DNA of 64,000 nucleotides. Origin: Phreatobacter sp. Lineage in GTDB: Bacteria; Pseudomonadota; Alphaproteobacteria; Rhizobiales; Phreatobacteraceae. Below the pieces are notes generated by a model. It was given only the letters and a program-made list of their open reading frames with translations. It ran no database searches and was not told the DNA's origin. Every line of letters begins with the position of its first letter. Position 1 is the first letter of the stretch. The stretch is from assembly GCF_016793595.1 (NCBI RefSeq), contig NZ_JAEULY010000003.1, forward strand, positions 163,407 to 227,406. The letters are read 5' to 3'. The translations under genes and the position numbers were made by a program. Below, piece after piece: positions 20,546-28,931 of this stretch.

Positions 20546-20662
20546 GAAACCCGACGCCAGATTGCCTCTGGCATGGCCCGCCAAAAGCGTGTATAGGCCC
20601 GCGTCTCAGAGATTTCGCCGCCGTGCGGACCCCAGTCCCCGGCCACGCCAGAAGAGAGTTCC

Positions 20663-20854
20663 ATGGCCGTTCCGAGAAGAAAGACCTCGCCCTCGCGCCA
20701 GGGCATGCGCCGCTCGCATGACGGCCTCAAGGCCCCGACCTATGTCGAGGACAAGGACTCCGGCAACCTGCGCCGCCCGCACCATGTCGACCTGAAGACC
20801 GGCATGTATCGCGGCAAGCAGATTCTGAAGCCCAAGACGTCGACCAACGACTGA
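20663..20854 (+). CDS. rpmF: 50S ribosomal protein L32
   Basis: A 63-residue protein of normal length for alphaproteobacterial L32: it begins [20 protein letters not shown] and is highly basic, as expected for a large-subunit protein. GAGAG lies upstream of ATG 20663. An intrinsic terminator follows at 20911. A TATAGG at 20591 could be a -10 element, but no convincing -35 was seen. In relatives rpmF is often close to phaR; here about 5 kb of accessory genes separate them. Confidence 0.95.
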   Translation: MAVPRRKTSPSRQGMRRSHDGLKAPTYVEDKDSGNLRRPHHVDLKTGMYRGKQILKPKTSTND

Positions 20855-20910
20855 CGTCGATCAACGCCTGATTCCGCCTGCCTGGCCTTCGCGCCGGGGC
20901 AGACGAACGA

Positions 20911-20936
20911 AAGCCGGTCTCGCGACCGGCTTTTTT
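20911..20936 (+). terminator. Rho-independent terminator after rpmF
   Basis: AAGCCGGTC (20911-20919), a four-base TCGC loop and GACCGGCTT (20924-20932) form a perfect stem running into a T tract. Confidence 0.9.
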
Positions 20937-20993
20937 GTTGTCTGTTGCAAGGCCCCGCTCCGGCAGCGGCGCAGGAAGTGATCAGACACACCA

Positions 20994-21137
20994 CGTCATG
21001 CCCGGCCATAGGCGGCCGTTGGCCGCCGTTCTTCCAGTTGAACGCCAAGGCCTTGCCTTGGCCATGCCGGGTATCCACGAATTTCCTTCATCGCCGCGTT
21101 CACGGCCTGGATGGCCGGGACAAGCCCGGCCATGACG
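20994..21137. repeat. Intergenic palindromic repeat element (copy 1)
   Basis: The stretch begins CGTCATGCCCGGCC and ends GCCCGGCCATGACG, so the ends are inverted. It has an inner GGTATCCACGAATT-like core and paired GGCCGGGACAAGCCCGGCC. It shares this organisation with the copy at 35686-35776. Such elements are scattered between genes in many Rhizobiales. With the rpmF terminator it fills the otherwise gene-free 20855-21164 gap. Confidence 0.7.
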
Positions 21138-21164
21138 AGGAAAGTTACATCGCGCGGCGACCTG

Positions 21165-21599
21165 TCAGGCCCCGGTATCGGCCTTCAGTCCGGCAGCCTC
21201 GATGCCCGCGACGGCGGCAAGCTCGTCATTGTCGGACGTATCGCCGGAAATGCCGACCGCGCCGAGCAGCGTGCCTGCGGCATCGCGGATCAGGACGCCG
21301 CCCGGCACCGGGGTCAGGCGGTCGCGCGTCAGGCCGCCGAGGGCCGTGATGAAATGCGGCCGGTCGACCGCCATCTTCTGGAGCGTCCGCCCGCCAACCC
21401 CGACGGCGACGCAGCCATAGGCCTTGCCGTGGGCGATATCGGCACGCAGCAGCGCGTTGCCGTCCTCGATAGCCGTCATCTTCACCGCGCCGCGCGCATC
21501 GACGACGACCACCCCTATCGGCTTGAAACCGTTGGCGCGTCCATGGGCGAGGGCCGCATCGGCAATGGTGCGGGCCTGGGCAAGGGTCAGTGCGGTCAT
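21165..21599 (-). CDS. GlcG/HbpS family heme-binding-like protein
   Basis: A 144-residue protein of the GlcG/HbpS (DUF336) family. The start is ATG 21599 with a CGGAG site six bases upstream; the longer frame to 21794 overlaps the promoter region of the opposite gene. Family features are LTLAQARTIADAALAHGRANGFKPIGVVVVD, the central KAYGCVAVG, and GGVLIRDAAGTLLGAVGISGDTSDNDE near the C-terminus. Members bind heme or act as accessory proteins of oxidoreductase operons. Function here is undefined. The divergent neighbour is a gamma-glutamyltransferase. Confidence 0.88.
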   Translation of the reverse strand: MTALTLAQARTIADAALAHGRANGFKPIGVVVVDARGAVKMTAIEDGNALLRADIAHGKAYGCVAVGVGGRTLQKMAVDRPHFITALGGLTRDRLTPVPGGVLIRDAAGTLLGAVGISGDTSDNDELAAVAGIEAAGLKADTGA

Positions 21600-21798
21600 G
21601 AAAACTCCGGGAGGGTCACCTTCGGCGGGGTAGCGATCATGGACCATGGTCCGGTATGGACCAAGCCCTGCGTCCGGTGCACGGAACGCTGTCCCGCCGC
21701 GTCGTGGCGAAGCCCGGCATCTTTGTGTTAGGTCTGCCACAATCGAGAAGCATGGCTGCCGGCCGGGCTGGCGGGCCAAGGTCCGGGAGGACATTGAA

Positions 21799-23388
21799 TT
21801 GACGTTCCAGATGCGCGACTTCCATCGCCCCGGCCGTTCCCCCGCCTATGCCACGGAAGCGATGGCGGCGACCTCTCACCCGCTGGCGACCGCCGCGGCC
21901 ATCGACATCCTGAAGGCCGGCGGCACGGCGGCGGACGCCGCGATCGCGGCCGTCGGCGTGATGGCGGTGGTCGAGCCGCACATGACCGGCATCGGCGGCG
22001 ACTGCTTCACGCTGATCTCGAAGCCCGGCAAGCCGATCTGGGGCTATAACGGCTCCGGTCGCGCGGCCAAGGCCGCCACCGCCGCCCGCCTGCGCGACCA
22101 GGGCCTCACGTCGGTCGCTCCGGACAGCGTTCATGCCGTCACCGTGCCCGGCGCCATCGAGGCATGGGAAACCATCCTCAAGACCCATGGCCGCTTCGAT
22201 CTCGGCCGCGTGCTGCAGGCGGCGATCCGCTACGCCAAGGAAGGCTGGCCCGTGACGCCGCGCGTCGCCTTCGACTGGGCGCCCGACGCCGCGGCGCTGG
22301 CGAAGGATGCGGGCGCTGCCCGCCACTACCTGCTCGATGGCCGTGCGCCGGCCGCCGGCGAGCGCATGACCAGCGCGGCGCTGGGCGCGACGCTGGAGGA
22401 GATCGGCAGGCACGGCGCCAAGGGCTTCTACGAAGGCCGCGTCGCCGAGGACATCGTCAGGACGGTGCAGGCCAAGGGCGGCCTTCTGACGCTGGACGAT
22501 CTCGCCGCCCATCGCGGCACGGTCGAGACGCCCGTCATCGGCGATTACAAGGGCACCGGCGTCGCCGAGCTGCCGCCGAACGGCCAGGGCATCACGGCGC
22601 TGATCATTCTCAACATCCTCGAGCAGTTCGACATCGCCAGTCTCGACCCGACCTCGCCAGAGCGTTTGCATCTGACCATCGAGGCGTCGCGGCTCGCCTA
22701 TTCGCTGCGCGACACGCATATCGCCGACCCCGCGCACATGAAGGTCACCGTCGACCAGCTGGTGTCCAAGAGCTTCGCCAGGACACTCGCGGCGATGATC
22801 GATCCCGGCAAGCGCACCCCTCGCCTCATGCCGCCGCCGCCCGGCACCAACACGATCTACTGCACCATCGTCGATCGCGACCGCATGGCGGTGTCGTTCA
22901 TCAACTCGATCTTCCACCATTTCGGCTCGAAGATCTGCACACCGGAAACCGGCATCCTGCTGCAGAATCGCGGCTCCAGCTTCAACCTCGACGACAGCCA
23001 TCCGAACTGCATCGGGCCGGGCAAGCGGCCGATGCACACGATCATCCCCGCGATGATGCTGGAGAAGGGCGAGGTGACCTGCTCGTTCGGCGTGATGGGC
23101 GGCAGCTACCAGTCGACCGGCCATGCCCACGTCACCTTGAACACGGTCGATTACGGCATGGATCCGCAGGCGGCCATCGACTCGCCGCGCGCCTTCTTCG
23201 AGGGCGAAAAGACCACCATCGAGCCGACCTGGCCGGCCGCGACCATCGACAAGGTCCGCGCCATGGGCCACGACGTCGAGGTCACCACCAAACCGATCGG
23301 TGGCGGCCAGATGATCCGCATCGAGAAGTCCGGTTTCCTCGTCGGCGGCTCGGATGCGCGCAAGGACGGCCTGGCGCTGGGCTACTGA
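21799..23388 (+). CDS. Gamma-glutamyltransferase family protein, no signal peptide
   Basis: A 529-residue Ntn-hydrolase of the gamma-glutamyltranspeptidase family (gamma-glutamyl transfer or hydrolysis). TTG 21799 is preferred because GGGAGG lies eight bases upstream; ATG 21811 has no site. The autocatalytic threonine is Thr352 in the NTIYCTIVD segment, where classical enzymes read TTHYSVVD. GIGGDCFTLI and ELPPNGQGITALI are family signatures, and GVMGGSYQ lies in the small subunit. There is no signal peptide, unlike E. coli GGT, so a cytoplasmic YwrD-like enzyme is likely. The substrate is not fixed by the sequence. Confidence 0.88.
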   Translation: MTFQMRDFHRPGRSPAYATEAMAATSHPLATAAAIDILKAGGTAADAAIAAVGVMAVVEPHMTGIGGDCFTLISKPGKPIWGYNGSGRAAKAATAARLRDQGLTSVAPDSVHAVTVPGAIEAWETILKTHGRFDLGRVLQAAIRYAKEGWPVTPRVAFDWAPDAAALAKDAGAARHYLLDGRAPAAGERMTSAALGATLEEIGRHGAKGFYEGRVAEDIVRTVQAKGGLLTLDDLAAHRGTVETPVIGDYKGTGVAELPPNGQGITALIILNILEQFDIASLDPTSPERLHLTIEASRLAYSLRDTHIADPAHMKVTVDQLVSKSFARTLAAMIDPGKRTPRLMPPPPGTNTIYCTIVDRDRMAVSFINSIFHHFGSKICTPETGILLQNRGSSFNLDDSHPNCIGPGKRPMHTIIPAMMLEKGEVTCSFGVMGGSYQSTGHAHVTLNTVDYGMDPQAAIDSPRAFFEGEKTTIEPTWPAATIDKVRAMGHDVEVTTKPIGGGQMIRIEKSGFLVGGSDARKDGLALGY

Positions 23389-23421
23389 GCCACGGCGGGG
23401 CTGGGTTTCGCGGCAGCGTCC

Positions 23422-23775
23422 TCAGATGTCGCGGCGCAGGATGGCGCCGCGGCGCGTGCCGCGCGCCGCCGGATCGGAAGCCTGATAGCTCGCATCGGCC
23501 TCGTCAGCACCGGCCCGCCGGTTCGCACGCGACTGGGGCATGTCCAGGCGAGCGGCGAGAAGCTGGGCGACGAAAGCGGCCTGCGGCCGGCGCCCGCGAT
23601 CCTGCCGCGCGGGCGGCTCCTCCGTCGCGACGGCATCGATCACGGCCACGCGGGCATCCGCCGCCGGCCCCTGCCAGTCGGTAGCGGCGCGGCTCCGGCG
23701 GCTGCCGAGATGGTCGGCGAAGCGGCGCCTCCAGCGAACCGACGACGCCCTGCCTGCTCCGTTGACGGTCACCAT
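23422..23775 (-). CDS. Small hypothetical protein, rhizobial type
   Basis: A 117-residue basic protein. ATG 23775 has a near-perfect GGAGG site five to six bases upstream. The C-terminal half carries AAFVAQLLAARLDMPQSRANRR followed by an ADEADASYQ segment, a pattern recurring in uncharacterised Rhizobiales proteins (FxAQLxA...PQxRxxRR...A...Y). The N-terminal half is Arg-rich and low complexity. No membrane segment or enzymatic motif is seen. It converges with the gamma-glutamyltransferase gene. Function unknown. Confidence 0.65.
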   Translation of the reverse strand: MVTVNGAGRASSVRWRRRFADHLGSRRSRAATDWQGPAADARVAVIDAVATEEPPARQDRGRRPQAAFVAQLLAARLDMPQSRANRRAGADEADASYQASDPAARGTRRGAILRRDI

Positions 23776-23976
23776 TGCGGCCTCCGATCGTCCGGGCGGT
23801 ACACATGATCCGCCCCCGACCGGTGAATGGCAAGTTACGGACCGGTTAATTCCCGTATCGAAATGGCACAAGAAGGGCGCCTCTTGCCCGGTTTTGCCGT
23901 TCTTCGCGCCGCATTCGGCGTGTTGCCTGCACGAAGCTTACGTAACGATACGTTTCCTTCACCGTTTTGCCGTCTG

Positions 23977-25749
23977 ATGAATGCGGCGATCGGGGTGGCA
24001 ATGGCATTGGGCAGCAGCGAGGCTTCGACGGGCGGCACGGCGGTGTCAGGCGCGGCGCCAGCGACGGACGGCGCGGCCGACGCCATTCTCTCTTCCGTCG
24101 GCACGGCGACATACGAATGGGCGGTGCCCTCGGACCGCCTGAGCTGGAGCCCGAACGCGGCGGCGCTGTTCGGCGTTGAGGATCTCGCCCGCTTCGGCAC
24201 CGGCCGCGCCTATGCGCAGCTTCTGGCTGCGGAGTCCCCTTCCGGGCGCTATGAGGCGGTGGTCAACTCGCCGCATGTCGATCGCGGCGACGGCGTCGCC
24301 TACGAGATCGAATATGCCGTCTCCCCACGGCCTGACATCATCCACTGGATCGAGGATACCGGCCGCTGGTTCGCGTCCTCCGACGGGCGGCCCCTGCGCG
24401 CCCACGGCGCCGTGCGCATCATCACCGACCGCTACGAGACCCGCCGCCGCCTGATCGAGGCGAGCGAGATCGACCCGCTCACCGGCCAGCTCTCGCGCCA
24501 TCGCTTCTGCGAGGTGCTGGAAGAAGCGCTGGACGACGCCCACAAGGTGCGCGGCTCCATCGGCTTCATCGTCGCCGCAGTCGACAATCTCGCCCATGTC
24601 AACGATGCCTACGGCTTCGACATCGCCGACGCGATCATCGCGGCGATCGGCCGGCGCATCCGCACGCGCATGCGCGGCGGCGATCTGCTCGGCCGGCTCT
24701 CCGGCAACAAGTTCGGCCTCCTGATGCGCAATTGCCAGCCGGAGGACATGGCGGTGGCCGCCGACCGGATCCTGGCGGTGGTTCGCGACGACGTGTTCAT
24801 GACCGGGGCGGGGCCGATCGCGGTCAGCGTCACCATGGGCGGCGTCATCGCGCCGCGCCATGCCTCCTCTCTCGCCGCCATGATGGGCCGCGCGCAGGAA
24901 GCGCTGGACGGGGTCAAGGCGCGCCGCCGCGGCGCCTTCCAGGCCTATGTGCCGAACCTCGAACGCGACCGGCAGCGCCGGGAGAACCTCAGGGTCACCG
25001 ACGAGATCGTCGCCGCGCTCAACGACCGGCGCGTCGGCCTCGCCTTCCAGCCGATCGTCTCGGCGGGAGCGGACCGCCGCGTCTCGTCCTATGAATGCCT
25101 GCTGCGCATCCGCCGGTCCGACGGTTCGCTGCTGCCAGCCTCGACCATCGTGCCGCTGGCGGAAAAGCTCGGCCTCGTCAGGCTGATCGACGCGCGCGTC
25201 CTCGAACTCGCCATTGCCGAACTGGCCGGGTCTCCCGCTCTGAGCCTGTCGATCAACGTCTCGCCCGCGACGACCATGGACCATGCCTGGATCAGGGCGC
25301 TGGAGGCGCAGCTGCGCGCCAATCCCGGCGCCGCCGGGCGGCTGACCGTCGAGATCACCGAAACCTCCGCCATCGCCGATGTCGACGAGACCCGCCGCTT
25401 CGTCGCCAAGGTGCAGGGGCTCGGCTGCCGGGTCGCCATCGACGATTTCGGCGCCGGCTACACCTCGTTCCGCAACCTGCGCAGGCTTGGCGTGGACTGC
25501 GTGAAGATCGACGGCCCCTTCGTCGAGAACTATCACCGCAGCGAGGACGACCGGCATTTCGTCCGGACGCTGCTCGGGCTTGCCCAGCACATGGGCCTGT
25601 CGACCGTCGCGGAATGGGTGCCGACCGAGGAGGTCGCGCGCGAACTGGCGGCGCTCGGCTGCGACTATCTTCAGGGCGACCACACCGGAGCGGCCCTCGA
25701 AGACCGCCCGTGGCTCGCGGCCGCGAACCCCGTCGCGCTCAGGGCCTGA
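23977..25749 (+). CDS. PAS-GGDEF-EAL protein with degenerate GGDEF, probable c-di-GMP phosphodiesterase
   Basis: A 590-residue signalling protein. After a poorly conserved N-terminus comes a PAS-like domain (about residues 40-150), then a GGDEF domain whose signature is SGNKF at 242-246, so cyclase activity is unlikely. The EAL domain starts near residue 345. Its first motif is ECL (Glu373), yet the other metal and catalytic residues are present: SINVS, TETSA, DDFGAG, VKID, EWV and LQGD. A phosphodiesterase is therefore the best guess. ATG 23977 is provisional; 24001 or an upstream start are possible. It ends three bases from convergent phaR. Confidence 0.88.
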   Translation: MNAAIGVAMALGSSEASTGGTAVSGAAPATDGAADAILSSVGTATYEWAVPSDRLSWSPNAAALFGVEDLARFGTGRAYAQLLAAESPSGRYEAVVNSPHVDRGDGVAYEIEYAVSPRPDIIHWIEDTGRWFASSDGRPLRAHGAVRIITDRYETRRRLIEASEIDPLTGQLSRHRFCEVLEEALDDAHKVRGSIGFIVAAVDNLAHVNDAYGFDIADAIIAAIGRRIRTRMRGGDLLGRLSGNKFGLLMRNCQPEDMAVAADRILAVVRDDVFMTGAGPIAVSVTMGGVIAPRHASSLAAMMGRAQEALDGVKARRRGAFQAYVPNLERDRQRRENLRVTDEIVAALNDRRVGLAFQPIVSAGADRRVSSYECLLRIRRSDGSLLPASTIVPLAEKLGLVRLIDARVLELAIAELAGSPALSLSINVSPATTMDHAWIRALEAQLRANPGAAGRLTVEITETSAIADVDETRRFVAKVQGLGCRVAIDDFGAGYTSFRNLRRLGVDCVKIDGPFVENYHRSEDDRHFVRTLLGLAQHMGLSTVAEWVPTEEVARELAALGCDYLQGDHTGAALEDRPWLAAANPVALRA

Positions 25750-25752
25750 CGG

Positions 25753-26358
25753 TCACTTCCGCGACAGGCCTTCGATCTTCTTCTGCATCGCGGCGAGCTG
25801 GTTCTTCAGCTCGTCCAGGTCACTGGCTTCGGACGCCGGAGCAGCCGCGGGCGGCTCGGGGGCGGCTTCACCGGCGGGCGCCTCGGCCGGACTGCCGTCC
25901 TCGCGCTTGCCGAACGGCGAGAACATCGAGAAGGCCCGCTCGAACATCTCCATGTTGCGGCGGATATGCTGCTCGAAGGGCGCGGTGAGCGGATTGACGC
26001 CAAGGGTGGAGGCGAGCTGCTGGCGCAGCTTGTCCTGCTCCTTGGACAGGGAATCGATGGACATTTCCAGATAGCGCGGCACCAGCAGCTGCATCGAGTC
26101 GCCGTAGAACCGGATGAGCTGGCGCAGGAACGAGACCGGCAGCATCTTCTGCCCGTCCTTGTTCTCCTGCTCGAAGATGATCTGGGTCAGCACGGACCGC
26201 GTGATGTCCTCGCCGGTCTTCGCATCGTAAACGAGGAAGTCCTCGCCGGCTTTCACCATCGAGGCGAGGTCCTCAAGCGTCACGTAAGTCGAGGTTCCCG
26301 TATTGTAGAGACGCCTGTTGGCGTATTTCTTGATGGTGACCGGACCGCTCTTCGCCAT
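25753..26358 (-). CDS. phaR: Polyhydroxyalkanoate synthesis repressor PhaR
   Basis: A 201-residue PHA-responsive regulator. The N-terminal DNA-binding/accumulation domain reads IKKYANRRLYNTGTSTYVTLEDLA, and the PHB_acc segments with LVYDAKTGEDITRSVLTQIIFE and FLRQLIRFYGDSMQ follow. The C-terminus is a Pro/Ala-rich linker plus a short coiled coil (LDELKNQLAAMQKKIEGL). ATG 26358 has an AGGGGGA site. It diverges from phaA-phaB, which PhaR represses or tunes along with phasins in relatives. phaC is not in the window. Confidence 0.95.
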   Translation of the reverse strand: MAKSGPVTIKKYANRRLYNTGTSTYVTLEDLASMVKAGEDFLVYDAKTGEDITRSVLTQIIFEQENKDGQKMLPVSFLRQLIRFYGDSMQLLVPRYLEMSIDSLSKEQDKLRQQLASTLGVNPLTAPFEQHIRRNMEMFERAFSMFSPFGKREDGSPAEAPAGEAAPEPPAAAPASEASDLDELKNQLAAMQKKIEGLSRK

Positions 26359-26452
26359 CTTTCCCCCTGGCATTCGTTCTGCGGTGCCATGCCCGCTGAC
26401 GCCATGATTTCGTCACGATAGGTTTTTTTTGCACGCGCTGCCACGGTTTTGT

Positions 26453-26465
26453 GCAGCGCCGCTGC
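26453..26465. promoter_or_regulatory. TGC-rich palindrome between phaR and phaA, candidate PhaR site
   Basis: GCAGCG C CGCTGC is a perfect 13-bp palindrome in a region with several TGC/GCA repeats (26438-26470). PhaR proteins of alphaproteobacteria are reported to bind TGC-rich CTGC/GCAG dyads, so this is a plausible operator. The TTGACA at 26509-26514 could belong to the phaA promoter. Binding is inferred. Confidence 0.35.
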
Positions 26466-26589
26466 CGCCCTGCCGCATCCCGCACGGCTCCTTGGCAATT
26501 AGGCGCGGTTGACAGGCCCGCCATGCCGTAGACATGGTCATCGGGACCCCTCGCTGCCGGGCCCGGCGGCCACTTACTGGAGGAAACGC

Positions 26590-27765
26590 ATGTCCGAGGA
26601 CATCGTCATCGTTGGTGCCGCCCGCACCCCCGTCGGTTCGTTCAACGGCGCGCTGTCGAGCCTGCCGGCTCACGAGCTCGGCGCCGTCGCCATCAAGGCC
26701 GCGCTGGAGCGCGCCAACGTGAAGCCCGACGAGGTGGACGAGGTCGTGTTCGGCCAGATCCTCACCGCCGGCGAGGGTCAGAACCCCGCCCGTCAGGCCG
26801 CCATGAAGGCCGGCATCCCCGCCGAGAAGACCGCCTGGGCGCTGAACCAGCTCTGCGGCTCGGGCCTGCGCACGGTCGCCATCGGCCTCCAGCAGATCGC
26901 CAACGGCGATGCCAAGATCATCGTCGCCGGCGGCCAGGAGAGCATGAGCCAGGCCCCCCACGTCGCGCATCTGCGCAACGGCACCAAGATGGGCGCGCTT
27001 GAAATGGTCGATTCCATGCTGAAGGACGGCCTGATCGACGCCTTCCACGGCTACCACATGGGCATCACCGCCGAGAACGTCGCCGAGAAGTGGCAGATCA
27101 CCAAGGAAGAGCAGGACAAGTTCGCCGTCGCCTCCCAGAACAAGGCCGAGGCGGCGAAGAAGTCCGGCCGGTTCAAGGACGAGATCGTTCCCGTGACCAT
27201 CGCCTCGCGCAAGGGCGACATCGTCGTCGATACCGATGAATACATCCGCGACGGCGCCACCATGGACGCCATGGCCAAGCTGAAGCCCGCCTTCAAGAAG
27301 GACGGCACGGTGACCGCCGCCAACGCCTCGGGCATCAATGACGGCGCGGCCGCCGTGGTGCTGATGACCAAGGCGGAAGCCGACAAGCGCGGCCTGAAGC
27401 CGCTCGCCACCATCAAGTCCTGGGCGACCGCCGGCGTCGACCCCGCCATCATGGGCTCGGGTCCGATCCCGGCCTCGCGCAAGGCGCTCGAAAAGGCCGG
27501 CTGGTCGGCGCGCGACCTCGACCTCGTCGAGGCCAACGAGGCCTTCGCGGCGCAGGCCATCGCGGTCAACAAGGACATGGGCTGGGACACCGACAAGGTG
27601 AACGTCAATGGCGGCGCCATCGCCATCGGCCACCCCATCGGCGCCTCGGGCGCGCGCGTTCTGGTGACCCTCATCCACGAAATGCAGAAGCGCGACGCCA
27701 AGAAGGGCCTCGCCACGCTGTGCATCGGCGGCGGCATGGGTGTCGCCATGTGCATCGAGCGCTGA
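26590..27765 (+). CDS. phaA: Acetyl-CoA acetyltransferase (beta-ketothiolase)
   Basis: A 391-residue thiolase that condenses two acetyl-CoA into acetoacetyl-CoA, the first step of polyhydroxybutyrate synthesis. Catalytic residues are where expected: Cys89 in LNQLCGSG, His348 in [10 protein letters not shown] and Cys378 in [11 protein letters not shown] 26590 has AGGA about five bases upstream, and an in-frame upstream start adds no thiolase sequence. It is followed by phaB on the same strand, with phaR divergent, the usual rhizobial pha arrangement. The stop lies inside an 18-bp tandem duplication. Confidence 0.97.
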   Translation: MSEDIVIVGAARTPVGSFNGALSSLPAHELGAVAIKAALERANVKPDEVDEVVFGQILTAGEGQNPARQAAMKAGIPAEKTAWALNQLCGSGLRTVAIGLQQIANGDAKIIVAGGQESMSQAPHVAHLRNGTKMGALEMVDSMLKDGLIDAFHGYHMGITAENVAEKWQITKEEQDKFAVASQNKAEAAKKSGRFKDEIVPVTIASRKGDIVVDTDEYIRDGATMDAMAKLKPAFKKDGTVTAANASGINDGAAAVVLMTKAEADKRGLKPLATIKSWATAGVDPAIMGSGPIPASRKALEKAGWSARDLDLVEANEAFAAQAIAVNKDMGWDTDKVNVNGGAIAIGHPIGASGARVLVTLIHEMQKRDAKKGLATLCIGGGMGVAMCIER

Positions 27766-27788
27766 ACCGGCATCGAGCGCTGAACCGG
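27753..27788. repeat. Perfect 18-bp tandem duplication over the phaA stop
   Basis: CATCGAGCGCTGAACCGG occurs twice head to tail (27753-27770 and 27771-27788). The first copy supplies the final IER codons and TGA of phaA; the second is untranslated. It looks like a recent slippage or unequal duplication. Confidence 0.9.
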
Positions 27789-27927
27789 CGCTGAGCGCAA
27801 ACCGACACGCGGGGGGCGGCGGGCCGCCTCCCAGCACCCAGAACGACAGGCTGGAACAACTCGTCACACAAAAGATGACGGGGCCGGCGAATCGTCTATC
27901 CAGAGGAAACCCCAAGGGAGGAACTGC

Positions 27928-28650
27928 ATGTCACGGGTCGCATTGGTCACGGGAGGCTCGCGCGGCATCGGCGCGGCGATCTCGAAGGCGCTGAAGGCAG
28001 CCGGCTACAAGGTTGCCGCCAATTATGCCGGCAATGACGAGGCCGCCGCCGCCTTCAAGGCCGAGACCGGCATCCCGGTCTTCAAGTGGTCGGTCGCCGA
28101 CTACGAGGCCTGCGCCGCCGGCATCGCCAAGGTTGAAGCCGAGCTCGGCCCGGTCGACGTGCTGGTCAACAATGCCGGCATCACCCGCGACGCCATGTTC
28201 CACAAGATGACCCCTGCCCAGTGGAAGGAAGTCATCGACACCAATCTCTCCGGCGTCTTCAACATGACGCATCCGCTCTGGACCGGCATGCGCGACCGCA
28301 AGTTCGGCCGCGTCATCACGATCTCCTCGATCAACGGCCAGAAGGGCCAGATGGGCCAGGCGAACTATTCCGCCGCCAAGGCCGGCGACCTCGGTTTCAC
28401 CAAGGCGCTGGCGCAGGAGGGCGCGAAGGCCGGCATCACGGTCAACGCCATCTGCCCCGGCTACATCGCCACCGACATGGTGATGGCGGTTCCCGAGAAA
28501 GTGCGCGAGGCGATCATCGGGCAGATCCCGGTCGGCCGGCTCGGCGAGGCCGGCGAGATCGCCCGCGCGGTGCTGTTCCTCGCCTCCGACGAGGGCGGCT
28601 TCATCACCGGCTCGACCCTGACGATCAATGGCGGCCAGTACCTCGCCTGA
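27928..28650 (+). CDS. phaB: Acetoacetyl-CoA reductase
   Basis: A 240-residue short-chain dehydrogenase of PhaB type, reducing acetoacetyl-CoA to (R)-3-hydroxybutyryl-CoA with NADPH. The Rossmann motif is TGGSRGIG at the N-terminus, with NNAG near residue 85. The catalytic set is in SSINGQKGQMGQANYSAAKAG (Ser, Tyr and Lys), a stretch characteristic of PhaB. GGAGG precedes ATG 27928. It sits 162 bases after phaA and is closed by a strong terminator, consistent with a phaAB unit. Confidence 0.96.
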   Translation: MSRVALVTGGSRGIGAAISKALKAAGYKVAANYAGNDEAAAAFKAETGIPVFKWSVADYEACAAGIAKVEAELGPVDVLVNNAGITRDAMFHKMTPAQWKEVIDTNLSGVFNMTHPLWTGMRDRKFGRVITISSINGQKGQMGQANYSAAKAGDLGFTKALAQEGAKAGITVNAICPGYIATDMVMAVPEKVREAIIGQIPVGRLGEAGEIARAVLFLASDEGGFITGSTLTINGGQYLA

Positions 28651-28674
28651 GCGAGAGACGGCGCTGACAAAGCG

Positions 28675-28702
28675 AAAGGCCGGGCTGACGCCCGGCCTTT
28701 TC
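28675..28702 (+). terminator. Rho-independent terminator after phaB
   Basis: AAAGGCCGGGC (28675-28685), loop TGAC, and GCCCGGCCTTT (28690-28700) form a perfect stem followed by T. With its A and T flanks it may work in both directions, also ending the opposing Flp pilin and mutT transcripts. Confidence 0.9.
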
Positions 28703-28728
28703 GTTGCGCTCTGCTGGAAGCGGCGAAC

Positions 28729-28917
28729 CTATTTCCAGTTACCGACAAGCTTGCCGTAGAAATTCGTCTCGACCGTCCCGCCCAGTGTGTAGACAGCAAC
28801 CATCACCGCCCCTGCGACACCGGCGGCGAGCATCGAATATTCGACTGCCGTCGCCCCGCTCGCATCGGCGGCGAAACGGCATCCAATGGCCTTCATCCTG
28901 CGAAAGCTGAAAGCCAT
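28729..28917 (-). CDS. Flp/Fap type IVb pilin, orphan
   Basis: A 62-residue prepilin. The start at ATG 28917 has an AGGAGAGG site. A short basic leader is followed by the type IVb processing region GATAVEYSMLAAG (Gly then hydrophobic residues with Glu at +5 and Tyr at +6) and one hydrophobic helix up to about residue 50. Flp pilins are normally encoded with cpaA-tadC secretion genes, none of which are nearby, so assembly would depend on a machine elsewhere, or the protein has another role. It lies 14 bases downstream of mutT on the same strand. Confidence 0.85.
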   Translation of the reverse strand: MAFSFRRMKAIGCRFAADASGATAVEYSMLAAGVAGAVMVAVYTLGGTVETNFYGKLVGNWK

Positions 28918-28931
28918 CCTGGCCTCTCCTG

